Shown here piece after piece: positions 37,832 through 45,864 of a stretch of DNA of 64,000 bases. The DNA comes from Pseudacidovorax sp. NFM-22 (GTDB taxonomy: Bacteria > Pseudomonadota > Gammaproteobacteria > Burkholderiales > Burkholderiaceae_C), in the NCBI RefSeq assembly GCF_021401245.1, contig NZ_JACBFY010000001.1, positions 620,001 to 684,000 on the forward strand, written 5' to 3'. The translations under genes and the position numbers were made by a program. The notes below the pieces were generated by a model that saw only the letters and a list, made by a program, of their open reading frames with translations, had not been told where the DNA came from and did no database searches. Within the stretch, counting starts at the first letter, position 1, and the number at the start of each line of letters is the position of its first letter.

Positions 37832-38194
37832 ATGGCCAGAAGCAGCATCCTGGGCAGCGCGGACAGCACCCTGCCCCACGACGACGACACCACCCTGCTA
37901 GGCCCGAGCGACAACTCGGACAGCGGCAGCGACACGGTGGGCGAGGACGCCTTCCTCGCGCGCCCCGAAGACAGCCCCGGCGGGCCCATGCTGGAGCCGC
38001 TCGGCGGCGCCACGGATGCGTCCGGCACCGGCGAGCGCGCGGACGTCGAGGGCACGGTGACGCCCGATGCCGACATCCTGCCCGACCGCATCGTTGGCCC
38101 CAACGACGGCATGACGGAGGACGACGTGCGCGTCGCTGTCGGAGAAATGGTCGATGACGACGCGGAAGACGAAGGCGAAGACGACGACGTCTGA
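37832..38194 (+). CDS. Conserved acidic low-complexity hypothetical protein
   Basis: A 120-residue, strongly acidic protein (many Asp/Glu, ending in a run of D and E) with no signal peptide or membrane segment. The pattern 'TLLGPSDNSDSGSD' and 'ILPDRIVG' recalls a small family of conserved hypothetical proteins in Burkholderiales often misannotated as chemotaxis or MatE proteins. The real function is unknown to me, and it is likely disordered. An AGGAG ribosome site lies 7 bases before the ATG, supporting expression. Confidence 0.65.
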   Translation: MARSSILGSADSTLPHDDDTTLLGPSDNSDSGSDTVGEDAFLARPEDSPGGPMLEPLGGATDASGTGERADVEGTVTPDADILPDRIVGPNDGMTEDDVRVAVGEMVDDDAEDEGEDDDV

Positions 38195-38233
38195 CCCGCC
38201 CGCTGAACCGCGGCGCCCCGCCAGCGCATGAAC

Positions 38234-38267
38234 GAAGGGCGGTCCGACTTGCGTCGGACCGCCCTTC
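38234..38267. terminator. Bidirectional intrinsic terminator
   Basis: A perfect 15-bp stem (38234-38248 with 38253-38267) with loop TTGC lies between two convergent genes. CCTGTTT follows on the + strand, and a short A/T patch lies on the other side. It suits termination in both directions. Confidence 0.8.
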
Positions 38268-38312
38268 CTGTTTGCCGTGCACGCGCCAGACGCGCGAGCT
38301 ACGCCAACGTGC

Positions 38313-39296
38313 TCAATCGGCCTGGATGCCCAGTTCCTTGACCACGCGCGTGAAACGCTCCAGGTCGGCCGCGGTCGTCTTGGCCAGCACGTCCGGCGCG
38401 CCACCCACCGGGATGGTGCCCAGCGTCTTCATCTTGGCGGCCACGTCGGGCATCTTGATGATGTCGTTGAATTGCGCGTTCAGCGTCTTCACGATCTCGG
38501 GCGGCAGGCCCTTGGGACCGTACAGGCCGTTCCAGGCCGTGACCTCGACGTTCTTGTAGCCCAGTTCGGCCAGCGTCGGCACGTCCGGCGCCAGCGGGCT
38601 GCGCTGGGCCTGGGCGACGGCAAACAGGCGCATCTTGCCGTCGGCGAGGTAGGGCGCGATGGGGCCGTAGGTGATCCACGTCAGGGGCACATGGCCGCCC
38701 GCGATGTCGGTCAGGGCTGGGGCGACGCCGCGGTACGGGACGTGGCGGAAGTTGGCGCCGGTGCTCTTGTTGAACATCTCGCCCAGCACATGCATGGGCG
38801 AGCCGCTGCCGGGGCTGGCATAGGCCAGCTCGCTCTTCTTGGACTCGTCCATCGCCTCCTTCAGCGACTTGGCCTTGGTGCCCGGACCTGCGGCGATGAA
38901 CAGCGGCTGCGCGCCGGTCTGGATGATGGGCGTGAAGCCGTTCAGCACGTCATAGCCGGCCTGGGGCGTGGTCTTGAGCACCAGCTGCGCCATGGCGAAG
39001 GTGTTGGGTGCCATCAGCAAGGTGTAGCCGTCGGGCTGGGCCTTGCCCACGAAGGCGCTGCCGATCACGCCACTGGCGCCGGGCTTGTTGTCCACCAGCA
39101 CCGGCTGGCCCAGGCGCGGGGCCAGCTTCTCGGCGAAGACGCGCGCCAGTGCGTCGGTGTCGCCGCCCGCCGGATAGGCGACGACGATGGTGATCGGCTT
39201 GGACGGCCAGTTGCCCTGCGCCAGTGCGGCGCTGGCGGCACCGACCAGTCCCAGGCCCAGCATCAGGGAGCGGAGGAGTTTCGTGGGAAAGGACAT
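38313..39296 (-). CDS. Bug-type tripartite tricarboxylate transporter substrate-binding protein
   Basis: Periplasmic binding protein of 327 residues (TctC/Bug family). A cleavable signal peptide (about residues 1-26, ending 'ASAALAQ') is followed by 'WPSKPITIVVAYPAGGDTD', the conserved Bug ligand loop, and 'VDNKPGASGVIGS'. No TctA/TctB membrane partners are adjacent, so it is an orphan receptor, as is common in Burkholderiales. The ligand is unknown. The start at 39296 is preceded by a TATTAA hexamer 6 bases upstream. A palindrome lies about 107 bases upstream. Confidence 0.9.
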   Translation of the reverse strand: MSFPTKLLRSLMLGLGLVGAASAALAQGNWPSKPITIVVAYPAGGDTDALARVFAEKLAPRLGQPVLVDNKPGASGVIGSAFVGKAQPDGYTLLMAPNTFAMAQLVLKTTPQAGYDVLNGFTPIIQTGAQPLFIAAGPGTKAKSLKEAMDESKKSELAYASPGSGSPMHVLGEMFNKSTGANFRHVPYRGVAPALTDIAGGHVPLTWITYGPIAPYLADGKMRLFAVAQAQRSPLAPDVPTLAELGYKNVEVTAWNGLYGPKGLPPEIVKTLNAQFNDIIKMPDVAAKMKTLGTIPVGGAPDVLAKTTAADLERFTRVVKELGIQAD

Positions 39297-39402
39297 GATT
39301 GATTAATAGGTGAAACGACGATTCTTTTCTGAAATACGACCGCGAGATTAAGGGCTGCCAAAGGCTTTGCTATGCGGGTTGTTCCCAGGTAAGAGGGCTT
39401 GA

Positions 39403-39422
39403 TTGATTCACTAATGAATCAA
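39403..39422. promoter_or_regulatory. Operator-like palindrome upstream of the Bug receptor
   Basis: TTGATTCA-CTAA-TGAATCAA, a perfect 8+8 dyad in a locally AT-rich patch between cynS and the receptor gene. TTGATT half-site copies also occur next to it and at the receptor start. It looks like a binding site for a dimeric regulator; the regulator is not identifiable. Confidence 0.45.
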
Positions 39423-39465
39423 CGATCTATTACAGGAACATTTTATGCAGGAAGCATGCCCAAGC

Positions 39466-39497
39466 AAAACGCCCCGGCGCATGGGGCGGCGGGGCGT
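39466..39497 (-). terminator. Intrinsic terminator of the cyanate operon
   Basis: ACGCCCCG (39469-39476) pairs with 39490-39497. In the leftward transcript the stem is followed directly by TTTTG. It lies about 68 bases past the cynS stop. Confidence 0.65.
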
Positions 39498-39564
39498 CAT
39501 CGGGGAGTTTGGGCAGACCTTGGTGCGTCCGGCCTGGCATCCGCACCGCGCGGGTGCGCGCGCC

Positions 39565-40008
39565 TCAATACGTCTTGTAGGGCAGGAACTTGCCCGACAG
39601 CACCACGTTCACGCGGTCGCCCTTGGGATCGGGCTCGCGCACGATGTCCATCTTGAAGTCGATGGCGCTCATGATCCCGTCGCCGAATTCCTCGTGGATC
39701 AGCTCCTTGATGGTGGTGCCGTAGACGTTGACGATCTCGTACCAGCGGTAGATCAGCGGATCGGTGGGCACGGCCGTGGGCAGCGAGCCCTTGTAGGGCA
39801 CCACCTGCAGCCACTTCTGCTCGTCGGCGCTGAGGCCGAAGATCTCGCCGATGGTGGCGGCCTGGGCGGCGTCCAGCGTCATCTGGCCCAGGCAGGCGGC
39901 CGTGACCCATTCCTTGGACAGGCCCACCTGCTCGGCCACGGAGGCCCAGGTGATGCCCTTGGACACCTTGGTGGCGATGATCTTCTCGGTGACGTCGTTG
40001 CGGTTCAT
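39565..40008 (-). CDS. cynS: Cyanase (cyanate hydratase)
   Basis: CynS converts cyanate and bicarbonate to ammonia and carbon dioxide (via carbamate). The protein is 147 residues. Catalytic residues match E. coli CynS with a constant shift of 8: R88 and E91 ('YRWYEIV') and S114 ('GIMSAIDF'). The N-terminal helix-turn-helix-like domain and the C-terminal 'GKFLPYKTY' are standard. The ATG at 40008 is the family start; longer frames upstream are not homologous. It is the last gene of a leftward operon with a three-gene ABC transporter, 49 bases after the ATPase gene. Confidence 0.97.
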   Translation of the reverse strand: MNRNDVTEKIIATKVSKGITWASVAEQVGLSKEWVTAACLGQMTLDAAQAATIGEIFGLSADEQKWLQVVPYKGSLPTAVPTDPLIYRWYEIVNVYGTTIKELIHEEFGDGIMSAIDFKMDIVREPDPKGDRVNVVLSGKFLPYKTY

Positions 40009-40057
40009 GCGATGGCTCCTTGTGGGGGAAACGGGGGTTGGAAAAAAGAGGGATGCG

Positions 40058-40936
40058 TCACGCCGCATGCGCGCGGCTGACCAGGAAATCGACGATGTGG
40101 TTGCGCAGCTCGTAGTAGCCGGGCAACCGGTGCAGGCCGGCCCGGGTGCGCTCGCGCGGCAGCGCCACCTGCACCGACTCGGCGATGCCACCCGGCCGCC
40201 ATTCGCCGCCCGGCAGTTCGACGCCGTTGCGCATCAGCAGGACGCGGTCCGCCAGCAGGATGGCTTCGTCCACGTCGTGGGTGATCATGAACACCGTCTG
40301 CTGCGTGCGCTGCACGATGGCGAGCAGCTCGTCCTGGATCGTGCCGCGCGTGAGTGCATCCAGCGCGCCGAAGGGCTCGTCCAGCAGCAGCATCTTGGGC
40401 TCGATGGCGAAGGCGCGGGCGATGCCCACGCGCTGCTTCATGCCGCCCGACAGCTGCGAGGGCTTCTTGTCCAGCGCGGCCGACAGGCCGACCAGGGCCA
40501 CGTACTTCTCGACATGGGCCGCCACCTGCGCGCGGCTCCACTGCGGCCAGCGCGACTCGACGGCGAAGGCGATGTTGCGGCGCACGGTCAGCCAGGGCAT
40601 GAGCGCATGACCCTGGAACACCACGCCGCGCTCCAGGCTGGGCCCGCGCACCTCGCGGCCGTCCATGAACACATGGCCCTCGCTGGCCTCGTCCAGCCCC
40701 GCCAGCACATTGAGGATGGTGGTCTTGCCGCAGCCGGAGTGGCCGATGATGCAGACGAACTCGCCCCGGGCCACGCCGAAGCCCACGTCGGCAAACACCG
40801 GGCGGCCGGGCTGGAAGACGCGGCCCAGGCCCTGCACCTGCAGGAAGTTGCCCGGCGCCGCCGCGATCGCGCCGGTCGCCGGCACCGGGCCGGACTGTGC
40901 GGAGGGCATGGACATGTCGGCGGCCTCACTCCACAT
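40058..40936 (-). CDS. Cyanate/nitrate-type ABC transporter ATPase (CynD-like)
   Basis: ATPase of 292 residues of the NrtD/SsuB/TauB branch. Walker A 'IGHSGCGKTTILNVL', signature 'LSGGMKQRVGIARAF' and Walker B 'MLLLDEPFGALDA' are clear, with the D-loop 'TRGTIQDELLAI' of nitrate/taurine-type ATPases. Its ATG at 40936 overlaps the permease stop by 11 bases; ATG 40915 is an alternative. Given cynS downstream, cyanate is the likely substrate, by analogy with the cynABDS cluster of cyanobacteria. Confidence 0.9.
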   Translation of the reverse strand: MWSEAADMSMPSAQSGPVPATGAIAAAPGNFLQVQGLGRVFQPGRPVFADVGFGVARGEFVCIIGHSGCGKTTILNVLAGLDEASEGHVFMDGREVRGPSLERGVVFQGHALMPWLTVRRNIAFAVESRWPQWSRAQVAAHVEKYVALVGLSAALDKKPSQLSGGMKQRVGIARAFAIEPKMLLLDEPFGALDALTRGTIQDELLAIVQRTQQTVFMITHDVDEAILLADRVLLMRNGVELPGGEWRPGGIAESVQVALPRERTRAGLHRLPGYYELRNHIVDFLVSRAHAA

Positions 40937-41807
40937 AGGTCACCTTCTTCTGCAGCGCCGCGAAGCCCAGGTCCAGCAGCATGCCGACCACGCCGATCAG
41001 CAGGATGGCGAAGATCACATGGGTCAGCGACAGGTTGTTCCACTCGTTCCACAGGAAGTAGCCGATGCCCGTGCCGCCCACCAGCATCTCGGCCGCCACG
41101 ATCACGAGCCAGGCGATGCCCATGCTGATGCGCATGCCGGTGAAGATGGTGGGCGCCGCCGCCGGCAGGATCACCCGCAGCGCCCGACGCAGGGGCCGTA
41201 CCTCCAGCGTGCTGGCCACGTTGAGCCATTCGCGCTTGACCGAGGCTACGCCGAAGGCGGTGTTGATCAGCATCGGCCAGACCGAGCAGATAAAGATCAC
41301 GAACACGCCCGACACCGACGAATCCTTGATGGTGTAGAGCGCGAGCGGCATCCACGCCAGCGGCGAGATCGGCTTGAGCACCTGGATGAACGGGTCCAGC
41401 GCCCGGCGCATGAGCGGCGACATGCCGATCAGAAAGCCCGCCGGCACCGCCACCACACAGGCCAGGGCAAAGCCCAGGCCCACGCGCAGCAGCGACCAGC
41501 CCAACTGGATGGCGATGCCCTTGTCGTTGGGGCCGTTGTCGTAGAAGGGGTTGGACAGCTCCTCGACGATGGTGCGGCCCAATTGCGCCGGCGTGGGAAA
41601 GCCGCTCGTCTTCTGCGTGCCGGCCGACGGGTCCTTGCCCATGAGCTTGAGGTAGTCGATCTGCTCCTGCGTGAGCCCGGCGGTGCTGCCGGCCGTGGCC
41701 ACCGGCACGGTGGCCAGGTGCCAGCCGCCCAGCAGCAGCACGAGCAGCAGCAGCGACACGATGGCCGCCCGAACGGCGAGCGAGGGCGAAGTCCGGTTGC
41801 TGGACAT
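40926..41807 (-). CDS. Cyanate/nitrate-type ABC transporter permease (CynB-like)
   Basis: A 293-residue permease of the NrtB/SsuC class with about six membrane segments. After an N-terminal helix ('AAIVSLLLLVLLLGGWHLA') there is a periplasmic segment, then the permease core. The EAA-like loop 'EWLNVASTLEVRPLRRALRVILPAA' (about residues 197-221) is the ATPase contact. The ATG at 41807 is chosen for the N-terminal helix; it lies 14 bases after the binding-protein stop. Confidence 0.9.
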   Translation of the reverse strand: MSSNRTSPSLAVRAAIVSLLLLVLLLGGWHLATVPVATAGSTAGLTQEQIDYLKLMGKDPSAGTQKTSGFPTPAQLGRTIVEELSNPFYDNGPNDKGIAIQLGWSLLRVGLGFALACVVAVPAGFLIGMSPLMRRALDPFIQVLKPISPLAWMPLALYTIKDSSVSGVFVIFICSVWPMLINTAFGVASVKREWLNVASTLEVRPLRRALRVILPAAAPTIFTGMRISMGIAWLVIVAAEMLVGGTGIGYFLWNEWNNLSLTHVIFAILLIGVVGMLLDLGFAALQKKVTYVE

Positions 41808-41821
41808 GCGTGCCTCCGGCT

Positions 41822-43198
41822 CTAGGCCATCTTCGCGATGGCGAAGCTCTTGAGGTACTCCTCGGGCCTGGCGGGGTCGAACTCCTTGCCCATCACCTTG
41901 AAGCGCGGATACGCGCCCTCCGGCGCCTTCCAGCCGGCGGCGGCCATCTGCTTCTTGGCGTCGGTGAGCAGGAAGACCTTCTCCGCGATCTGGCGGTAGT
42001 CGATGTCGCCCTTCACGTAGCCCCAGCGCTTCATCTGCGTGAGCATCCACACGGCCATGCTCTGCCAGGGCACGGGGTCGAAGTTGGCGCGGTCGGGCAC
42101 GTTCTTCACCGCGCCCAGCCCGTCGGCGTACTTGCCGGTGAGCACCTGCGCGATCACGGTCTCGGGCTGGTTGAGGTACTGCGTGGGCGCGATCACCTTG
42201 GCGATCAGCTCGCGGTCCTTCGGCTGGCTGGCCATGAAGGAGGCATTGATCACCGCGCGGTACAGCGCCGCGAAGGTGGCCGGGTTCTGCTGGATGAAGG
42301 CCTCGCTCACGCCGAAGGCGCAGCAGGGATGGCCGTCCCAGATCTCCTTCGACAGGATGTGGATGAAGCCCACCTCGTCGTACACCGCGCGCTGGTTGAA
42401 CGGGTCCGGCCCCAGGAAGCCGTCGATGTTGCCGGCGCGCAGGTTGGCCACCATCTCGGGCGGCGGCGTCACGCGGATCTGCACGTCGGTGTCGGGGTTC
42501 ACGCCATGCTCCGCCAGGTAGTAGCGCAGCAGGAAGTTGTGCATGCTGTACTCGAAGGGCACCGCGAACTTCATGCCCTTCCACTGCTTCGGGTCGCGCT
42601 TGTCCTTGTGCTTGACGTGCAGCGTGATGGCCTGGCCGTTGGTGTTCTGGATGGTGGCCACCTTCGTGGGCACCTGCGTGGAGCCCAGCCCCATGCTGAT
42701 GGCCAGCGGCATGGGCGACAGGAAGTGGCTGGCGTCGTGCTCGCGGCTGAGCATCTTGTCGCGGATGAGGGCCCAGCCCGCCGTCTTGTTGAGCTGGACG
42801 TTGAGCCCTTCCTTTTTGTAGAAGCCCAGCGGGTCGGCCATGATCAGCGGCGTGGCGCAGGTGATGGCGATGAAGCCGATCTTGAGGTCCTTCTTCTCGG
42901 GCGGCCGCTGCTCCTGCGCCATGGCCTGCAGCGAGGCCACCGGCAGCAGCGAGGCGATGGCGGCGCGGGCCGTGCCGGCGCCCACCGCCTGCAGGAAGCG
43001 CCGCCGCAGCGGCTCGTGCGGAAACAGCGCCTTCACCAGGCTGGCCTCGACAAAGTCGCGCGAGGCGTCTTCCACCGACGCGGCGGCGGTCGCGTGGTCG
43101 CCCGGCGCGTGGTCCTGGCCGCAGGCGCAGCGCAGCATCAGCGGACGGTCGGCGTCGTAGGGGTCGGAGCGGCGGTCGTTGGCAGGCAGACGGGACAT
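41822..43198 (-). CDS. Cyanate/nitrate-type substrate-binding protein (CynA/NrtA-like)
   Basis: A 458-residue binding protein of the CmpA/NrtA family. An unusual N-terminal extension of about 65 residues, with a 'CACGQDH' cluster (about residues 24-30), precedes a twin-arginine-like signal 'RRRFLQAVGAGTARAAIASLL'. The mature domain has 'KIGFIAITCATPLIMADPLGFYKKEGL' region and 'FLGPDPFNQRAVYDEVGFI', as in nitrate, bicarbonate and cyanate receptors. The start has a GAGGTG ribosome site. First gene of the cyanate operon, 34 bases downstream of a sigma-54-like promoter. Confidence 0.9.
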   Translation of the reverse strand: MSRLPANDRRSDPYDADRPLMLRCACGQDHAPGDHATAAASVEDASRDFVEASLVKALFPHEPLRRRFLQAVGAGTARAAIASLLPVASLQAMAQEQRPPEKKDLKIGFIAITCATPLIMADPLGFYKKEGLNVQLNKTAGWALIRDKMLSREHDASHFLSPMPLAISMGLGSTQVPTKVATIQNTNGQAITLHVKHKDKRDPKQWKGMKFAVPFEYSMHNFLLRYYLAEHGVNPDTDVQIRVTPPPEMVANLRAGNIDGFLGPDPFNQRAVYDEVGFIHILSKEIWDGHPCCAFGVSEAFIQQNPATFAALYRAVINASFMASQPKDRELIAKVIAPTQYLNQPETVIAQVLTGKYADGLGAVKNVPDRANFDPVPWQSMAVWMLTQMKRWGYVKGDIDYRQIAEKVFLLTDAKKQMAAAGWKAPEGAYPRFKVMGKEFDPARPEEYLKSFAIAKMA

Positions 43199-43228
43199 GC
43201 TTCACCTCGTTGATGGAATGTCCTCGCC

Positions 43229-43245
43229 TTGCAACGCGCGGGCCG
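43229..43245 (-). promoter_or_regulatory. Sigma-54-type (-24/-12) promoter of the cyanate operon
   Basis: Read leftward, the sequence is CGGCCCG-CGCG-TTGCA. It matches the TGGCACG-N4-TTGCA consensus except at two positions and has the required 10 bases between GG and GC. Transcription would begin near 43220, about 22 bases before the binding-protein ATG with its GAGGTG ribosome site. This implies control by an NtrC-like activator. Confidence 0.6.
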
Positions 43246-43331
43246 GAACGGGCCAACACCGATGCGCCCTCGAAAAATCGCGCCCGCACCGTCGAGCCCC
43301 TGTAGGGCTGCCACTACACGGGCAGCCGGAA

Positions 43332-44030
43332 TCAGGGCCGGGTGCCGCCCTGGGCCAGCCTTTCGGCGTAGAGCGCCAGCTCGACGTCGTTCTTGGTGCC
43401 GGTCTTCTCGAGCACGCGCGCCCGGTAGGTGCTGACCGTGTTGGGGGCCAGGCCCAGGCGCGCACCAATCTCGCTCACGCTGTGCCCCGTCGTGAGCAGG
43501 CGGAAGACCTGGTGCTCGCGGTGCGACAGCGCCTCGGTGGCGGCGCCCCCGCGGCCCACGGCGGCCGCGAGCGCCTCGGCCGTGGCCGCGGTCACGTGGA
43601 TGCCACCGGCCGCCGCCTTGCGCACCGCCGCCACCATCTCGTCCGCATCGGCGCTCTTGTTGAGGTAGCCGGCCGCGCCCAGGCGGATGCAGCGCACGGC
43701 GTACTGCCGCTCCGGGTAGGTGGAGATCATCACCACCGGCAGCGTGGGCCAGTCGGCGCGCAGGGCCTGCAGCACGTCCAGCCCGTCCCGGTCGGGCAAC
43801 GCGATGTCCAGCAGCACCAGGTCGATGCCGGCGCGGCCGCCCAGGGCGGCCACCTGCGCCAGCACCTCGGGCCCGGTCACGGCCTCGGCGGCGACCACGA
43901 TCTCGGGCGCGCCGTTGGCCGGGTCGCCCAGCACCTGGCGCAGGCCTTCGCGCACGATGCGGTGGTCGTCGCCGATCAGCACACGCACGGCGGCGGGGCG
44001 GGAAGCGGTCGTCGGGGTAGTTGGCGTCAT
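43332..44030 (-). CDS. NarL/FixJ family response regulator
   Basis: A 232-residue response regulator. The receiver has acidic residues D21-D22, phospho-acceptor D75 ('LVLLDIALPDRDG') and Lys in 'GYLNKSADAD'. A C-terminal LuxR helix-turn-helix (about 165-225; 'LSHREHQVFRLLTTGHSVSEIGARLG') follows. Its ATG overlaps the kinase stop (ATGA). It is upstream of, and in line with, the cyanate operon (133 bases), so regulation of that operon is likely but unproven. Confidence 0.92.
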   Translation of the reverse strand: MTPTTPTTASRPAAVRVLIGDDHRIVREGLRQVLGDPANGAPEIVVAAEAVTGPEVLAQVAALGGRAGIDLVLLDIALPDRDGLDVLQALRADWPTLPVVMISTYPERQYAVRCIRLGAAGYLNKSADADEMVAAVRKAAAGGIHVTAATAEALAAAVGRGGAATEALSHREHQVFRLLTTGHSVSEIGARLGLAPNTVSTYRARVLEKTGTKNDVELALYAERLAQGGTRP

Positions 44031-45232
44031 GGCGCCGGCATGCGAAGGTGCAGCGTGGTGCCCTGCCCCACCGTGCTGTGCACGTCCACCGTGCCGCCGA
44101 AATGCAGGGCGCGCTCCCGCATGCCGCGGATGCCGTAGGAGCCCGGCGCGTGGAAGGCCTGCGCGGGCGCACCGACGCCGTCGTCGCTCACCATCAGGTG
44201 CAGGCTGCCGCCGACGATGCGGATGTCGATGTCGACCCGGCTGGCGCGGGCATGGCGCACGACGTTGCTGAGCATCTCCTGGAAGATGCGGAACACGGCC
44301 GTCGCCGTGGGATCGGGCAGCTCCGGCGCATCGTCGATGGCCATGCGCCAGCCCAGGGCCAGCTCGGTCGACTGCACGAACTCGTTGGCCTGCCACTCGA
44401 GCGCCGCCCACAGGCCCTGGTGGTCGAGGATGCTGGGCCGCAGGTCGGTGATGATGCGGCCCACGTTGTCCACGGCCCGCTCGATGAGCTGGCTCATGTT
44501 GTCGCACTTGGCGCGCAGTTGCAGGCGCATGGCCTCGGCCTCGGCGGGCTCGCGCGCCTTCTGCTCGCCCAGGCGGCGGTTGACCCAGTCGACATCCATC
44601 TTCATGGCCACCAGCAGGCTGCCGAGTTCGTCGTGCACCTCGCGCGCAATGCGCGTGCGCTCCTCCTCGCGCACCGAGTCCATCCAGGCGGACAGCGCGC
44701 GTACCTGGCTGAGCGCGGCGCTCAGCTCGGCCGTGCGCTCGGCCACGCGACGCTCCAGCTCGTCGCGCGATTCGCGCATGGCCTGCGCGGCACGCTTTCG
44801 CTCGGTGATGTCCACGAAGGTGATGACGGCGCCGCGCACCGTGTCGCCGTCCACGATGGGATAGCTGGAGTATTCGACCGCGAAGCAGCTGCCGTCGCGG
44901 CGCCAGAACACCTCGCTGTCGATGCGGCACGGCAGGCCGCGGCGGAAGGCGTTGAAGATCGGGCAATCGGTGTCGGCATAGACCGAGCCGTCGGGGTGCG
45001 AATGGTGCGTGAGCTCATGCATGTTGCGGCCCAGCACCTCGGCGGCGTCATGGCCCAGCAGCTCGGCGCCGGCCCGGTTGATGAACATGCAGTGGCCGTC
45101 CAGGTCGATGCCGAAGATGCCCTCGCCGGTGGACTCCAGCAGCAGGCCCAGGCGCCGGTGCCAGGGCACCCCGTCGCCCAGGTCCATCGGAGAGAACGCG
45201 CCCGCGAAGGCGCCAGGATCGTGCACAGCCAT
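44027..45232 (-). CDS. Soluble PAS-domain NarX-type sensor histidine kinase
   Basis: A 401-residue kinase without membrane segments, so it senses a cytoplasmic signal. It has a PAS domain (about 28-147, with 'LESTGEGIFGIDLDGHCMFIN'), a coiled coil, then a HisKA_3 dimerisation domain. The phospho-His is H200 in 'IAREVHDELGS', and the ATPase domain carries 'EMLSNVVRHA', 'SDDGVGA' and 'SYGIRGMRERA'. Four cysteines (PAS region) could bind a cofactor, but this is speculative. I use ATG 45232; ATG 45280 would add 16 residues. It is paired with the response regulator by a 4-base overlap. Confidence 0.88.
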   Translation of the reverse strand: MAVHDPGAFAGAFSPMDLGDGVPWHRRLGLLLESTGEGIFGIDLDGHCMFINRAGAELLGHDAAEVLGRNMHELTHHSHPDGSVYADTDCPIFNAFRRGLPCRIDSEVFWRRDGSCFAVEYSSYPIVDGDTVRGAVITFVDITERKRAAQAMRESRDELERRVAERTAELSAALSQVRALSAWMDSVREEERTRIAREVHDELGSLLVAMKMDVDWVNRRLGEQKAREPAEAEAMRLQLRAKCDNMSQLIERAVDNVGRIITDLRPSILDHQGLWAALEWQANEFVQSTELALGWRMAIDDAPELPDPTATAVFRIFQEMLSNVVRHARASRVDIDIRIVGGSLHLMVSDDGVGAPAQAFHAPGSYGIRGMRERALHFGGTVDVHSTVGQGTTLHLRMPAP

Positions 45233-45281
45233 GCACCATCCGCATGCAACCGCCGTGCCTGCAAGGTGCACGGCGTGCATC

Positions 45282-45752
45282 TCAGAGGCCGAGCGCTTCC
45301 AGCCCCGGATGGTCGTCGGGCCGGCGCCCCAGCGGCCAGTGGAAGCGCCGGTCGCTCTCGGCGATCGGCAGGTCGTTGATGCTGGCGAAGCGGCGTTGCA
45401 TCAGGCCCTGTTCGTTGAACTCCCAGTTCTCGTTGCCGTAGCTGCGGAACCAGTGGCCCGAGTCGTCGCGCCATTCGTAGGCAAAGCGCACGGCGATGCG
45501 GTTGCCGCCGAAGGCCCAGAGGCCCTTGATCAGCCGGTAGTCCAACTCGCGCGCCCACTTGCGCTGCAGGAAGGCGCGCGCGGCCTCGCGGCCGACCGGG
45601 AACTCGGTGCGGTTGCGCCAGACGGTGTCCTCGGTGTAGACCTGGGCCACCCGGTCCGGGTCGCGGGAGTTCCAGGCGTCCTCGGCGCCGCGCACCTTCT
45701 GGGTGGCGGATTCGAGCGTGAAGGGCGGCAGGGGTGGGCGGGTGTCGGTCAT
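45282..45752 (-). CDS. DUF1348 / NTF2-like protein
   Basis: A 156-residue member of the DUF1348 family with the NTF2-like (SnoaL) fold. Recognisable segments are '[26 protein letters not shown]' region near the N-terminus and '[23 protein letters not shown]' in the centre, the family hallmarks. The function is unknown; such small folds bind or transform hydrophobic ligands. It is divergent from the tetR gene, with two identical operators between them, so it is almost certainly that regulator's target. Confidence 0.88.
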   Translation of the reverse strand: MTDTRPPLPPFTLESATQKVRGAEDAWNSRDPDRVAQVYTEDTVWRNRTEFPVGREAARAFLQRKWARELDYRLIKGLWAFGGNRIAVRFAYEWRDDSGHWFRSYGNENWEFNEQGLMQRRFASINDLPIAESDRRFHWPLGRRPDDHPGLEALGL

Positions 45753-45795
45753 CAGAGTCAGGCTCCTGTGGCGTCAAGGATGGAAGGTGGCCGCA

Positions 45796-45855
45796 GTAGA
45801 CAGACCTGTCTACCAGGACGGTCGCACGATACTGCATGTAGACAGACCTGTCTAC
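45796..45855. promoter_or_regulatory. Two identical TetR operators
   Basis: GTAGACAGACCTGTCTAC occurs at 45796-45813 and again at 45838-45855. Each has perfect 8-bp arms (GTAGACAG/CTGTCTAC) around a 2-base centre. Centres are 42 bases apart, about four helical turns. The right copy runs into TACAAT (45853-45858), a -10-like hexamer 6 bases before the tetR ATG. Confidence 0.85.
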
Positions 45856-45864
45856 AATGGCGGC

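Noticed and set aside
40926-43289. A fused binding-protein/permease frame of about 787 codons
   Set aside because: The N-terminal half is an out-of-frame reading of the binding-protein gene. The real permease starts at 41807.
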